A stretch of 64,000 bases of DNA from Isochrysis galbana. Its lineage: Eukaryota; Haptophyta; Isochrysidales; Isochrysidaceae. Within the stretch, counting starts at the first letter, position 1; each line of letters starts with the position of its first letter. The translations under genes and the position numbers were made by a program. Where the stretch lies: the NCBI GenBank assembly GCA_018136815.1, contig CM030944.1, positions 1,612,456 through 1,676,455 of the forward strand. Reading direction: 5' to 3'. The notes under the pieces are model-generated. The model made no database searches, was not told the origin of the DNA, and saw only the letters and a program-made list of their open reading frames with translations. Positions 10,660 through 21,194 of this stretch are shown here, piece by piece.

Positions 10660-11250
10660 CCCGGTGATCCGTTCCCCCCTTCCTCCTATGCCTCCTGGGC
10701 TGGCGGCGGACTCTGTCTCGACTTATCCTGTGCAAACAGGCGCGAGACTTACCGATTTTTCGGTGGGCGGAGCTCTCGCTCACGCCCACCCCCTTCTCCG
10801 CGCTCTCTCTCCCCTCTCCTGCGGCACGCGCGATGACGCGCCTGCGGCAGGCCTCTAGCTGCCCTCTGGCGCCCCCTAGAGGCTCGCTCTTGGAGGCCAG
10901 CTCAGGGGTCAGGGGGCAGGGGCAGAGGAGGCTGGGGCTGGGCCCTGGCCTCCCCTGCCCCTCCCTCGCGGGCACTCCTGGGCCTCTGGGGCCCCCACGC
11001 TGCACCTGTCTGCCTGTCGATCAGGGGGGAAGGGGGGGCTGGAGCAATGGGCTGGCCATGACTGGCCAGGACGGGCGAATGGGGCGAGCCTGTGGGGAAG
11101 GAAGTGGGTGAGTAGGGCAGTGTGCTCCTGGCAAGCCATCAGGCATGCCAGGAGGATGGGTGGCTCCTCCCCCATGGCAGGGGAGGAGTGGAGAGAGGGG
11201 GGGGGGGGAGGCTCGTGCCCCCCCATGGGTCAACCAAGTATAAACTTAGC
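10660..11250. mobile_element. RepC copy B (reverse, truncated)
   Basis: Same family as 3494-4235 but in the opposite direction. It starts inside the element at GGTGATCCGTTCCCCCC and ends at the usual CCAAGTATAAACTTAG. It lacks about 200 bases at the AT-rich end. The hairpin is intact: GTCTCG (10715-10720) pairs with CGAGAC (10743-10748). Confidence 0.75.
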
Positions 11251-11648
11251 TGCGCTCGTACGCTCGTAGCAAATGGAGGCAACCGAACTTGTAGAGCCAT
11301 CATGCATCATTCAGCTCAGACACAAGGGATTGGGCCACCAAGAGCGACGCGGACTCGTCTTAACCGCCCAGGTAACACAAGATACAACATGCTAAGGTCC
11401 CCAAAGTGCTAGAAGTCCTCTAACCCTAGCTGGAGGCTTGGGAGCGTGCACCTTTGCTTGCTATCGGATGAGTGATGCAAACCAGGCGATCGAATGGGCT
11501 GCACAATAGCTTCTAGACCCAAGACAAGCATCACAGATAGTCCATGAACGACTAAGGCGAGCGGGATAGAACCTCCTCGGAGGCCTGAGGTGTTTAGGGT
11601 GTAGAGGGCGAGAGCAAGCTACCCTGCCGTTCAGTGTGTGCCTCTCTC
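11251..11648. other. Intergenic region
   Basis: Between RepC copy B and the stop of the gene at 11649. I see nothing beyond the presumed 3' UTR of that gene. Confidence 0.3.
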
Positions 11649-12276
11649 TCATCGTACTGAGGCCTTCTTCTTGAATCGCGATGCTCGGCCCTCCTCCTCG
11701 TCGCTCTCGGATTCTGCCTTCCCGGCAGGTATGCCTGATCCATGCGTCCCACCACTAGCGCCAGCTTGCACCCACTGAGTCCCTTGCACACCAAAAGCTC
11801 CGTGCTTGGGGGCTCCGTACTGGAATCCTGGTTCAGTAGACTGTGCTCCGAGCAACTTGTGCGGCGAGGGATGCTTCCCCACAACTTGCCCCGGTTCATG
11901 GGCCGCATGTGTGCGACCACCACCATCTCGTTTCCGTTTCTGATCCCGCTGTGCCTCCTTCTGGATCTTGTCTTTGAGCTGCATCTCCCCAGCGCTTGCT
12001 ACGGTGCCTCGAGGAGGCTTGGCGCCGAGGCCCAGTCTGTACATTTGTGAGTTGAAGGCTATGAGATGTGGAAATGGGAGGTGGGTGTGCACTGCAGGCA
12101 CCGGCCAGTGCGGCACACCTAGCCGGACGTGGTGCGAAGGGTTCCTCTGGAAGCGTCTGCGTCTGCGCCGGCAAGGCAGCCGCCGACTGGCCAGCCGCCT
12201 CGAGCCAAGCCGCGACAGTCCGCGCGCAGTCTCCAGTGAGCAGCACGCGTGGTTCCGAGTCTTGTTTCCTGCGCAT
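11649..12276 (-). CDS. Two-exon basic/acidic nuclear-type protein, 181 aa
   Basis: Exon 1 is 12276-12119 and exon 2 is 12036-11649. The donor GCTAG|GTGTGC and acceptor TGTACAG|ACTGG join in phase 2, giving PRPARLGLGAKPPRG. Total 546 bases ends in TGA. The protein has a short N-terminal helix, an ARLGLGAKPPRG motif, a charged helix (MQLKDKIQKEAQRDQKRKRD), a Gly/Pro/Gln-rich middle, an acidic run (ESESDEEEG) and a basic end (RFKKKASVR). KRKR and KKK clusters suggest nuclear or nucleolar location, and the overall form suggests an RNA-processing factor. I do not recognise the family. The splice model is supported by phase and by the sense of the joined protein, not by homology. Confidence 0.6.
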
Positions 12277-12732
12277 GGCTCACGCACAGCCCAGTTGCAA
12301 CTCTCGCGGCACGGGCGGCCGGTGGCTCAGCCTCAACGCCCCTCCCCCAACCCAAGCCAAGCCAAGCCAACCCAGCCAACTCGCACACACTCGCCACCTC
12401 TCCTCCGGCCTTGCGCACGGCGCGGTCGGGGCATGCGGTGAGGTCGTCTGGGAATGGAATTCGGGGAAGGGGAGGAGGGTTAGCTTTTCATAGTTACGAT
12501 TCACATCACCTCTATCTCTGATACAATATCTCATTACCTCAAGCCTCAAGCCTACTTTAGATGCTCAAGCCAGGTCGAGAGTGGGCTATTTTGCTTACTA
12601 GCTTCTTGCTACAAGTGGGGTTGGCTTCAGCACCCGGTCCGCCATTGAAGTTTCCCTTTATAGCTCTACACATGTCATTTGTTTCTGATCTTTATTATTA
12701 ATTAGTAGTATTATTATTATACAGGCGAGAAG
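12277..12732. other. Intergenic region
   Basis: Upstream of the gene at 12276 (shared promoter region), with a CCAAG-type short repeat at 12340-12375 and an AT-rich patch (ATTATTAATTAGTAGTATTA) at 12694-12720. No gene seen. Confidence 0.3.
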
Positions 12733-12945
12733 CGCTCAATCACCATCACCCACAGCATAGAAAAGCGCTCAATCACCATCACCCACATCAAAGAAAAGCG
12801 TTCAATCACCATCAGCCTACACGTGGAACGCGTTCAATCGCCATCACCCCCACCGCATGGAAAAGCGTTCAATCGCGGAAGATCGTGGGGATCATGAGGG
12901 TAGCGCTATTCAACCCACTCGTTTGGCAAGAGGGTATGCTGGCGA
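12733..12945. mobile_element. hAT element end with alternating minisatellite, copy 1
   Basis: Contains units of about 33 bp built on GCGTTCAATCACCATCA, alternating CCCACCGCATGGAAAA and GCCTACACGTGGAAC. These are followed by GATCGTGGGGATCATGAGGGTA and a block ending GTTTGGCAAGAGG. The same arrangement, inverted, lies at 19850-20090 directly attached to hAT transposase sequence, so this is a stranded end of that element. Confidence 0.65.
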
Positions 12946-13579
12946 TGTCAGCCTGAACGAAGGGGTCCGATTTACCTGACTTTATGTGACGTTTAACGTT
13001 ATGTACGAAAACGCTACGCGGACACAAAACCACTCTAAAAGCGCACTTTCCTCCAGCCACCCGCAGCATTTTGGCCTGACACGGAACCGGCGCGCGGCTG
13101 GCGCGATTGGCGTCGCTGGCGCGGCGGGTTCTGCTCACTCAATGTCCTGGCTGGCCCGGACACCGGGCTGATGGCGAAGAAAGCTTTCGCAGCGCGCCCG
13201 GGCGCACGCCTAACTCGGGCGCTCCGGGACCCCTCCGTTGGCGCGCTAGCGAGGGACGCGAGGGGGCGATTTGCGATGAGGCGGCGGCGGGCATGGGGGG
13301 CAGTAAGAGGCGCTCCTGGCAGCCTACGCGCATGGCTGTGGCTGTGGCTGGCCGAGGCACGCTGCGCCGGGGACGCGTCGATTAGCGGCCCGACGCTCGC
13401 CCGCGCTCGCGCGCTCGCGTCGGACGTCGGCCCTCCGGGATAGTGATTTCTGGCCACAATTTGCGCGTTTTCTGGTTACGCATCGCTGTGGGGGCTACCG
13501 TGGGGGGTCTAGGGCCCAAAGGGCACCGGATATGTGCTAGTTACACCTATCCGGTCACCATATCCAAAAATCTCGTAAT
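12946..13579. other. Intergenic GC-rich region
   Basis: Several long frames exist in all directions but none resembles a protein family. They are typical of GC-rich non-coding DNA. Confidence 0.3.
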
Positions 13580-13645
13580 GAATCCTCAATCTTGACTTGG
13601 TCAATTTTCACCCTTAGAAGTTAAAATAGCTGTTTGACCGCCCTA
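13580..13645 (-). repeat. hAT-like terminal repeat (family RepH), copy 1
   Basis: On the minus strand it begins TAGGGCGGTCAAACA and continues TTTTAACTTCTAAGGGTGA, then AGTCAAGATTGAGG. This matches 44564-44630. TAGGGCGGTCAAA is a usual hAT terminal-inverted-repeat form. I could not find a matching opposite end with an 8-bp duplication. Confidence 0.55.
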
Positions 13646-14191
13646 CATGACTCAATACCAGGTCGTCAGGTCTGGAAGACCTCATATCATGATATCCGGA
13701 TCTAATATCAGGCTGATGGAGCACCTGGCAAATGCATATGGGTTTTGAGCTGAGGCTTCAGCCCTGATATAGCATGGCAGCCCTCTCTCGAGCCCTTTCT
13801 TTTATTTGGCCGTGTGCTTCTTGGTGTGGGGGCGTTTGACGGTGTGCGGTGTGACGGTGTGGCTGACCCGACAGCTCTGCTGACAACTCCGCCAGGATCT
13901 CTCTTTTGTCTTTCCAAGCAAGGAAGCAAGGGCAAGGGGTGGCCAGCGAGGCGGCGAGAGGGAGAGAAGAAGGCCACGAGGGGTGAGATCTCGGATTCCT
14001 TTGTGGCGGTTGCGACGCGGGGACGGGGGGGGGGGGGGGGGGGCGTCGGGCCGCGCGCGCGGGGGGGGGAGCGAGCTCCCTTCTCTCCTCTAACTCTCTC
14101 TCCCCCTCGCGTAAATGTAAAAGAAAAGGGCCTTTCTACCCTCGCGGACATTCGTCGCATCTCTCTCGCCTCACTGAATCTTCTCTTCTCT

Positions 14192-14239
<48 letters not shown>

Positions 14240-14750
14240 TGCCGCCCCTCCTCCTCTCCCCCCCCCCCCCCCCCCCCTTCCTCTCTCCTTTCCATTCGCT
14301 CGCGAGTTTCCGACCGGAGGAGGCGGGGGGGGGGAGGAGTTCCGACGAGCCCCGCCCCCGCGCCCCCCCCCGCCTGCCCCCGCGCCCCCCCCCCCCCCGC
14401 GCCCCCCTTCCCGCCCCCCCCCCCGCGCCCCCCCCCCCCGCGCGCCCAATCTCCCCGGAGAGCGATTCCCCCGCGCGCAGCGGCCGATTCCATCCTCCTC
14501 GTGTGACCTCCTTGCGGGGGGAGGGGGGGGGGGGGGAGGGGGGGCTCTTTCCCTCTCTCCCTCCCCACCCACCCGCACCCCTTTTCCTTTCTCTCTCCTC
14601 CCTTCTCTCCTGCCTTTCGCCCTTCCCCCCCTCCCCCACCCCCACCCCACCCGCTCGCGCTCGCCGCGGCCCCCCGGCCCCCTCCTCCCTCCACCTCACG
14701 GCTTCTTCACCGGGAGAGCCGATTTAACAGAAGAAACTGCGCGAGCCCCA
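13646..14750. other. Low-complexity region: poly-G, (CT)n, poly-C
   Basis: Includes a G-run near 14028-14043, (CT)n at about 14190-14236, and C-runs between 14250 and 14440. Frames here code only for Gly/Arg/Pro/Ser runs. The right end (about 14700-14751) is probably the 5' untranslated exon of the carrier gene, ending CCCCACC|GTGAGC. Confidence 0.5.
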
Positions 14751-15082
14751 CCGTGAGCCTCACGCCTTTGCGCCACCCCTTCTCTCCGTACCACATCGGT
14801 GAACTCCCCCTCCCACTCCCGTTCTTCCTCGCTCTCCTCTCTCTCGGCGGGGCCTCTGCCCCTCGCCTCCGCCTCATCCCTAGGGCAACTTCCCGAGGGG
14901 CGGCTTCCCGACTGCGCGCGTGGAGCTTGGCTGACTGAGACAAAGCCCTCCAGAGCCGAGCATTGGCCACCCAAGCGGGTCCACCATCAGGATCCTCTTT
15001 CCCCGAGCCTCTAGAAGTCCAGGAAGCCGTGCATGCACGCCCCATCTCTCTCACATGCTCCTCCTTTCCTCTCCCGCAGGTC

Positions 15083-16033
15083 ATGGCGCCTTGGGACTTC
15101 CTCTTTGACGAGTCCACCTACAAGATCGGCAAGAATGGCGTCTCGCCCATCCAGAACATGGGTGCCTACCTGGGGGGCTCCGCCATCCAGACGATAGGCG
15201 ACAACCCGGTTACGGCCTACCGCCAGCTCGTGCAGCAGTACGCCAAGAACCTTGCGGGCGAGACGGTCTCGCCAGCCGTGGCCGCTGCAGAGGCCAACGC
15301 TGTCTTCATTGCTGCCCCGATCACAGCTTCCATGTCCGGACTCTGGCCGCGCTTGATTGGTGTGCTCTTCAAGCGCATCCCCAAGTTCGGTGTCCTGCTA
15401 GGCTACACTTTCCTTACCGGCAATGACGAGCCGGGATATGCTGCCGCAACGGCTGCGTCTATCCTCTCTGCGCCCTTCATCAACCCGGTTCGGATGATCG
15501 AGAAGCAGCAGCGTGCTTTCTTGAAGCAGACTGGTGTTGAGAAGCCGATTATGGAAATTCTGCGTGAGTCCTCGCAAAAGTATTTCGCCCCCCTCTTCCG
15601 TGGTACTATCCCCCTCATGGGTCACTCGTTCGCCTCCGCCATCTTGGGCCTCGTCGGACAACCCAAGCTTCAAAAGTACATCCAGAGCGAGCTTGGCAAG
15701 ACCGGCCAATTTAGCGGCTCTGCCACCAACCTGGTCGCCTCCGCCATCGTCTCCCCCATCTACGTCGTGGTTACTAACCCGCTCTCGCGACTTGAGGTCA
15801 TCATGCAGACGAACTCCATCAACGGCAAGTCGATCAACATTTTTGAGGCCCTCCGTGAGCTCGGTGCGGACATGGCCAAGTTCGGCCTCTCCGGTATCTT
15901 CCGCGGTCAAGGCATTGGCATCTTCAAGGCCATCATTTCGCTCACCCTATTCCACGAGGGCCGTCTCTTCCTCACGCGTCAGTTCAAGGCCTACAATATT
16001 CGCACCGGCAAGATTCCTGCCCCGGCCGCCTAA
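15083..16033 (+). CDS. Divergent mitochondrial-carrier-family (SLC25-like) protein, 316 aa
   Basis: A single coding exon starts four bases after an acceptor (CTCTCCCGCAG|GTCATGG), so an intron (about 14752-15079) lies in the 5' UTR. It ends in TAA. Three internal repeats of about 100 residues each hold a helix-breaking NP followed by an arginine/glutamate region: NPVTAYRQLVQQ, NPVRMIEKQQRA and NPLSRLEVIMQT. This is the place of the family's P-x-[DE]-x-x-[KR] signature. Membrane helices (for example AAATAASILSAPFI, FSGSATNLVASAIVSPIYVVVT) and GLSGIFRGQGIGIFKAII complete the six-helix form. The acidic residue of each signature is replaced (T, R, S), so the cytosolic/matrix salt-bridge network would differ. 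Such carriers move metabolites across the inner mitochondrial membrane; the substrate cannot be told. Confidence 0.8.
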   Translation: MAPWDFLFDESTYKIGKNGVSPIQNMGAYLGGSAIQTIGDNPVTAYRQLVQQYAKNLAGETVSPAVAAAEANAVFIAAPITASMSGLWPRLIGVLFKRIPKFGVLLGYTFLTGNDEPGYAAATAASILSAPFINPVRMIEKQQRAFLKQTGVEKPIMEILRESSQKYFAPLFRGTIPLMGHSFASAILGLVGQPKLQKYIQSELGKTGQFSGSATNLVASAIVSPIYVVVTNPLSRLEVIMQTNSINGKSINIFEALRELGADMAKFGLSGIFRGQGIGIFKAIISLTLFHEGRLFLTRQFKAYNIRTGKIPAPAA

Positions 16034-17467
16034 AGTGGCAGTGCTCGGGCTGTGGGGGTAAAGTGGGCGGCACGCTACGGTACTATTAAGGCAAGGTGGC
16101 CATCTGGTCGAAGCGGAACATCATCCTGTCGTGCGGCCAGGCCTCTCGAGCATAGGCTTAAATTCCATTGGAGATCAGCCCGGCCATGCCGTTCGGCCCA
16201 TGCGATCTTCACGCCCATGCGCCGTCTCCTTACCTAGGTGGCATACTCACCGCATGCGCTTACGGTGGTATGGGGCGCCCGCCGTGCGTCTATTTCATCG
16301 GCCGTGGTCGGTTCGACCGATCCGTTACGGTCGGTATAGTCTGGTTTTCTAGGCGCCGGCGACAGAGTCTGCGTTCTTCCTTATGGTTGCGTGCCGTATT
16401 GCGTTTGTCGGGCGTATTGGCGAGGGAACTCGTGCCGGACATCCTCGATTTCTCGATATTCGGCGCACTCGCAAATCGTGCACATGTGCCATGCATGTAA
16501 TCTTCCTAGGTGAGTGGGACCGCGCGTGCGGTGCTAGGGTTGGGAGTGTTATTGTGCTCCATGCATAGTTTTGTCCATGGCAATAGCGGCGGCGGCGCGC
16601 GCGCGCGCGCGCGCGCGTCTGTGTGTGGGATAGTGTGTTAGTGTAGTGTGTGGTGCCTTGTGCGAGTGGGTGGTGTTGTGGAGGACGCAAGGAGCACACT
16701 AGCGTCAAGCAGTGTCGGTGAACGCTCATCGATCTCCTCCGGGTCCGTGCGTTCCTATCCATATCATGTGCGCGCGTGCACACGTTGGCACGGATAATAC
16801 CGATTTGTGTGTTGTCGACTCATGGCTGCCGAGCGCTGCACAAAATTGCTTGTAGATTCGCGACGAATCTAGGGCGGTCAAACAGGGAATTTCTAACTGC
16901 ACTAGTAAGGGTTCGGCTGCACTTTTTGACCTTTGCGCGATGCCCCATAAAATACCTCCACGGGCGGCCACTTGCCACCACGAAAATCTTCGCCAAGAAA
17001 TGGTGCGATTCGCTCCCCCTCTCCCCCTCCGTCACGCGTCACGCGCGCTCACGCTCACGCTCACGCTCTACCCGTAAAGAATTTGAATTTGCGGTCGCGC
17101 CCGCGGGGGGATCGGTTCCTTAATATCTAATAATAATTTATGTTATATCCTAGCCAATCCCACTAGCTAATTGGACTAAGGCATGGAAGACCCCTCCACG
17201 GGCACCATCTATAGATAGGCATCTAGGTGCAAGTAGCAAGTAGCAATAGCAAGTGCGAGTAGATAGTCATTTTCAGCCGTCTAGTACTACTACTAGTAGA
17301 CCGTCTAGATATAGTAGATAGTGCTCCGTGCTCCACAGCCATCTAGAGCTACATCCAGATGATGGTTTTGGCCGCTAGATACCTAGATAGTTTAGATATA
17401 GATACCTAGATATAGATATCTTCTCGATATATTTGTAGTCTGCACCGGACTTATACGTTCGTTGCGG
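16034..17467. other. Intergenic region with (GC)n and hAT-like termini
   Basis: 3' of the carrier gene. Holds a (GC)n run at 16594-16617, a TAGGGCGGTCAAACA hAT-type terminus at 16870, a GCTCAC repeat at about 17047-17066, an AT-rich patch at 17120-17146 and the 30-bp repeat at 17147-17176. No gene recognised. Confidence 0.4.
17147..17176. repeat. 30-bp dispersed repeat, copy 2
   Basis: Counterpart of 10167-10196, again just after an AT-rich stretch. Confidence 0.6.
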
Positions 17468-17620
17468 AACTAAGTTTAAGTTTATACTTGGTTCATCCAT
17501 GGCGGGGCACGAGTCCCCCCCTCTCTCCATTCCTCCCCCGCCATGGGGGAGTAACCACCCACTCTCCACTCTCCTGGCATGCCTGATGGCTTGCCAGGAG
17601 CACACATCTCTGCTGACCAA
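17468..17620. mobile_element. RepC fragment (ACTAAG end only)
   Basis: Starts AACTAAGTTTAAGTTTATAC (a short internal duplication of the usual end) and continues through CCATGG...CCTGATGGCTTGCCAGGAG, then stops. About 150 bases of the 742-bp element. Confidence 0.65.
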
Positions 17621-17989
17621 GTTGTTCTACCATACTGTCATATGACACTCGCCATGGAGCTGAGACTGATGTCATACATCTGATATCATATGACACTCCA
17701 AACATCTACAGTTATAATCCCATTATAATACTATCTACTTCTAGACCAAAAGCGTTCAATTATCCCCATCCCTGCTGACACCTTTCATTGTCACCTGGAG
17801 GTTACTTGAGTCAACTTGACCCTTCACATGTTGAAACACACACGTGGTCTGACTCCATTCACTCGATTTGGGGCAGGGTGGATATATCGTCGAAATCACG
17901 ATATCTCATCCCATGTTGGTTTTCCCCTCCAAAGAAAATTGATCGAATTCCTTTGAAAGCGATCGTTTTTTTTTGTCAAGAGCCTAGTG
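17621..17989. other. Intergenic AT-richer region
   Basis: No gene recognised. A near-repeat around ATATGACACTC occurs at 17640 and 17690. Composition shifts toward AT as the island at 17990 begins. Confidence 0.3.
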
Positions 17990-19830
17990 CGCTGCGAGGT
18001 GACCGTCGTCGTCCTCCGCCGTGTCATCCGTCAGTCGGCGTTTGTGCGAAACCCTACTTTCTTCCACTTCGTTGTCACCATCGAACCCCAATATGTCGAT
18101 GAGCGAGTACTCTCGAGTATGGAATTCTCCATCATCAAAGTACTCCTTTTTGACACGCACCTCACGGAAGACTGCAAACTTCCCACCGCAAACTACGTTC
18201 GAGATTCTTCAAGACCGTCCTGTACTGGGGAACATCGAGATAGAACGTAAAGAAGCGAACGATAATAATAGAATAATAGAGGTCCTTAATGATAGTATTA
18301 CCAGTAACCTCCCGGACCTTGTCAATTACCTCCTCAGCTACAATCACGTACGCAACTTACCTCAACCTGTACAGATTAACAACTTTGAGAACGTGCAGCT
18401 TGCACAGGCGGTGATCAAGCACCCGCAGCAACAACCTATCAGGCAGCAGCACGCGCGATGGGAGCAGGTGAAGGAGTCCATCATGAAAGCACACAAGCTT
18501 GATAAACTGAAGAAGTCCATTGAGAACATCAAGGCTAAGAGAGTGGTCGAAGAATGTGTGGGGTTGGGGTTGGGTGGGGTTGGGGTTGGGTGGGGTTGGA
18601 GCTTGGGTGGGAGCTTGGGTGGGGTTGGAGCTTGGGTGGGGTTGGAGCTTGGGTGGGGTTGGAGCTTGGAGCTTGGGTGCGGGAGCTTGGGTGGGGTTGG
18701 AGCTTGGGTGGGGTTGGAGCTTGGGTGGGGTTGGAGCTTGGGTGGGGTTGGGGTTGGAGCTTGGGTGGGAGCTTGGGTGGGAGCTTGGGTGGGGTTGGAG
18801 CTTGGGTGGGGTTGGAGCTTGGAGCTTGGGTGGGGTTGGAGCTTGGGTGGGGTTGGAGCTTGGAGCTTGGGTGCGGGAGCTTGGGTGGGGTTGGAGCTTG
18901 GGTGGGGTTGGAGCTTGGGTGGGGTTGGGGTTGGAGCTTGGGTGGTGGGGTTGGAGCTTGGGTGGGAGCTTGGGTGGGGTTGGAGCTTGGACCTTGAGTG
19001 GGGCTGAATCCGCCGTGGACGGCCCTGCGTGGAGTGAAATGACGTCCATTGGTATCATATTGATCATTCCATTAATGACATATCCAGCCTCACGAACATC
19101 TCGTTTGATCTTTTCTTTCATGCCGATGTTCCCTCGTAGCTTATCGTCAATGCGTTTTGTAAACTTTTGTACCTCCGTCGCCTGTCGTCGCTTCACCACC
19201 AGTTCTCCCGCGATGGCCACTCCTTCCGGTAGCAACGCAACAAACCAATCTGGCGCTGGTAGCGTGCGCTTGCCGCTCTTGGTGAAGAGGTTGCCTCGCC
19301 CGTCCCATATGACGTGCCAGCCGTCGAGCTTTTCGCTGAACAAGTATCCGCGATACGCGCCGATGTCGATCCTGCCCGACTCGACGTCACAGACCCTCTT
19401 CACCAATTCAGTTACAGCGTCCTTGAACTCTGTATTCATAATAATCGGATTCAAATCATGTTCATTTGGATTCTGAATGTTCTTCATCTGATGTTTTAAC
19501 CTCTCTTTCTCGGCAATTTGCGTGAGCTGATCGTAATTAACATACCCTCTATCGAAACGCCTGAATGATATGTATGCCCTTATGAACTTGCCTTATTGGT
19601 CATCATCAAGCTTATTCACGAATTTTTCGTACAGCTCCTTCTCCTTGTTGTTATTCAGAGCTCGATCAATTTCGTACCGCCACGCCCCATTGTCGGATGC
19701 CGTGCTAATAAGGATATTCTTGATATTGTCCGGATTTAGTATTGTTGCGTAATCTATGTCGCTAGTGCTGGGCATGTATGATAGTATCGTATGATAGTAT
19801 CGTACATATTTTTGTGTCACGCACCAACTC
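17990..19830 (-). mobile_element. Virus-like or mobile AT-richer island with partial ATP-dependent DNA ligase; broken fossil
   Basis: Minus-strand frames here have lower GC than the surroundings. At about 19200-19480 they read YLFSEKLDGWHVIWDGRG, then LFTKSGKRTLPAPDWF and VAIAGELVV. These are adenylation-domain motif I (KLDG, the AMP-binding lysine) and motif III (GELVV) of small ATP-dependent DNA ligases. Later ligase motifs are not seen. A further frame at 19593-19820 looks coding but is unrecognised. At 19006-19155 the sequence is nearly identical to 50168-50315, where it again marks the edge of an AT-richer segment. Such ligases occur in DNA viruses and large mobile elements as well as in cells, so the viral reading is an inference. 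The element is incomplete. Confidence 0.5.
18553..18995. repeat. G-rich minisatellite, unit about 18 bp
   Basis: About 440 bases of GGAGCTTGGGTGGGGTT units with occasional shortened variants (GGAGCTTGGGTGCG). Open in several frames; on the minus strand it extends the ligase frame as a PTPPKLQPHPSSNPTQA repeat. G-runs could form quadruplexes. Confidence 0.9.
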
Positions 19831-19849
19831 GAGCGGGATGCATCAGTCC

Positions 19850-20640
19850 TCTTGCCAAACGAGTGGGTTGGATAGCGGTACCCTCATGATCCCCACGATC
19901 TTCCGCGATTGAACGCTTTTCCATGCGGTGGGGGTGATGGCGATTGAACGCGTTCCACGTGTAGGCTGATGGTGATTGAACGCTTTTCCATGCGGTGGGG
20001 GTGATGGTGATTGAGCGCGTTCCACGTGTAGGCTGATGGTGATTGAACGCTTTTCCATGCGGTGGGTGATGGTGATTGAGCGCTTCTCGCCTCTCGGAAT
20101 CGGATGGCTCCTCGATGACCATTTCGAGTTCCCACGGCCACGGCAGCACCGCAGTCTCCCATTCCTCCAACTTACCCTCCAGAAGAAGATTGGTATGGGT
20201 CCGCACCAACCTCCCCACACTTTTCTGCCCGAGCCGATTGCGCTTCTTGGAATGGATCATCCAAGACTCCACGGACCACGAGTCTTCGCATCCCGATGCG
20301 GAGCACGTCATTGCGACTAGACGCGTCGCAGCCCAGCACAAATGCTTCCACTCACTGAGATACACTTGCGCCCACTTGTACGAAGCCATCTTTTGCGCCG
20401 TGGGAGAGAATGCAACCATCGCATTCAAATCGTGCGAACCGCATGCAATCGCCTCTTTGAAGTCTTCTAGCTCAGAGAGCAAGGCGGGATATATGTGGTC
20501 GGCAGTCGAAATCTGCTTGAGGACCGCCTTGACCTCGGACATCTCTTTATCGACAGCAAGAACTCTTGCGGGCCACCTATCGCCGGCGGAGAAGGCCTCC
20601 ACCTCGCACCCGACAGCGTGGACGCTACCGGGGGACATGG
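19850..20640 (-). mobile_element. hAT transposon 3' part: transposase C-terminal (dimerisation) domain plus minisatellite end
   Basis: The minus frame from 20638 contains YPALLSELEDFKEAIACGSH, KWAQVYLSEWKHLCWAATRL and CSASGCEDSWSVESWMIHSK followed by KRNRLGQKSVGRLVRTHTNLLL. This is the hAT C-terminal dimerisation pattern (C-S-A-S-x-C-E-x-x-W/F-S). It runs into the alternating 33-bp minisatellite (19915-20090) and the block CTTGCCAAACGAGTGGGTTG. N-terminal and catalytic portions are missing. The same subfamily occurs at 45138-45700 and a stranded end at 12733. Confidence 0.8.
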
Positions 20641-20765
20641 GGAGGGGCAGCGGCCGCCAGCGGCCAAGTCCCCGGCACCCCGAGACTTCACCCGGGGGGG
20701 GGGGGGGGCTCCTTCTGAATTTGGTCTGTGGGCCTCGCGGGGAGTCACATTGTGGTGTGGAGAGT
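20632..20765. repeat. Dispersed repeat family RepF, copy 1
   Basis: GGGGCAGCGGCC...AAGTCC...GACTTC...GCTCCTTCT(G/A)AATTTGG then GTCTGTGGGC and GCGGGGAGTCACATTGT. The same order of blocks occurs at 36677-36815. Here it follows the hAT end; there it precedes another hAT fragment, so it is likely part of hAT-related elements. Confidence 0.6.
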
Positions 20766-20973
20766 GTTGATGTGAGTGTGGTGTCGTGTCGTCAGTCTGT
20801 CGGACTCTATCCGTTCTGTCGTCTGTCGTCTGTCGTTCTTCGTTCGTCGCAGTCGTTCTCGTTCTCGTTCTCGTTCCCGTTCTCGTCCCTCTTTCTCAAA
20901 GCACTCCATCAGTACCAAACCTCACCCCTCACCCTCAGCCTCACTCAGCCTATCCATCGCCCATCGCCCAGCC

Positions 20974-21180
20974 ATGTCCGTTCCGTCCTCGCGCTCGCCC
21001 TCGCCCAAGCCCGTCCTCCCGCCTTGCTCTGCTGAGGAGGTGGTCAAGCCCGCCATTCCATCACTCTCCGCCGTTCCCGCCGCGCCTCCCGCCGATCGTT
21101 TCCCTTCCGTCTCCTCGCATATCGAGCTAGTGGTCATGCTCGATCCGTCAGAATCGGCTAGGCACGGAGTACTTGTGTAG
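20974..21180 (+). repeat. Repeated coding-like segment beginning MSVPSSRSPSPKP, copy 1
   Basis: An ATG followed by SVPSSRSPSPKPVLPP and 50 more codons to a stop. The segment at 60911-60986 begins MSAPSSRSPSPKPYLPP and is preceded by similar leader sequence (CACTCTCGCT). It is probably the 5' exon of a transposon or multi-copy gene; the remainder is not recognised. Confidence 0.45.
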
Positions 21181-21194
21181 GGGGTTCAAATAGA

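Noticed and set aside
13506-13645. Complete small hAT element ending at RepH
   Set aside because: The possible left terminus (TAGGGCCC) pairs poorly and flanking 8-mers do not match.
13708-14727. Long Gly/Arg- or Pro-rich frames
   Set aside because: Produced by poly-G/poly-C and (CT)n; no domain, and opposite-strand frames are equally long.
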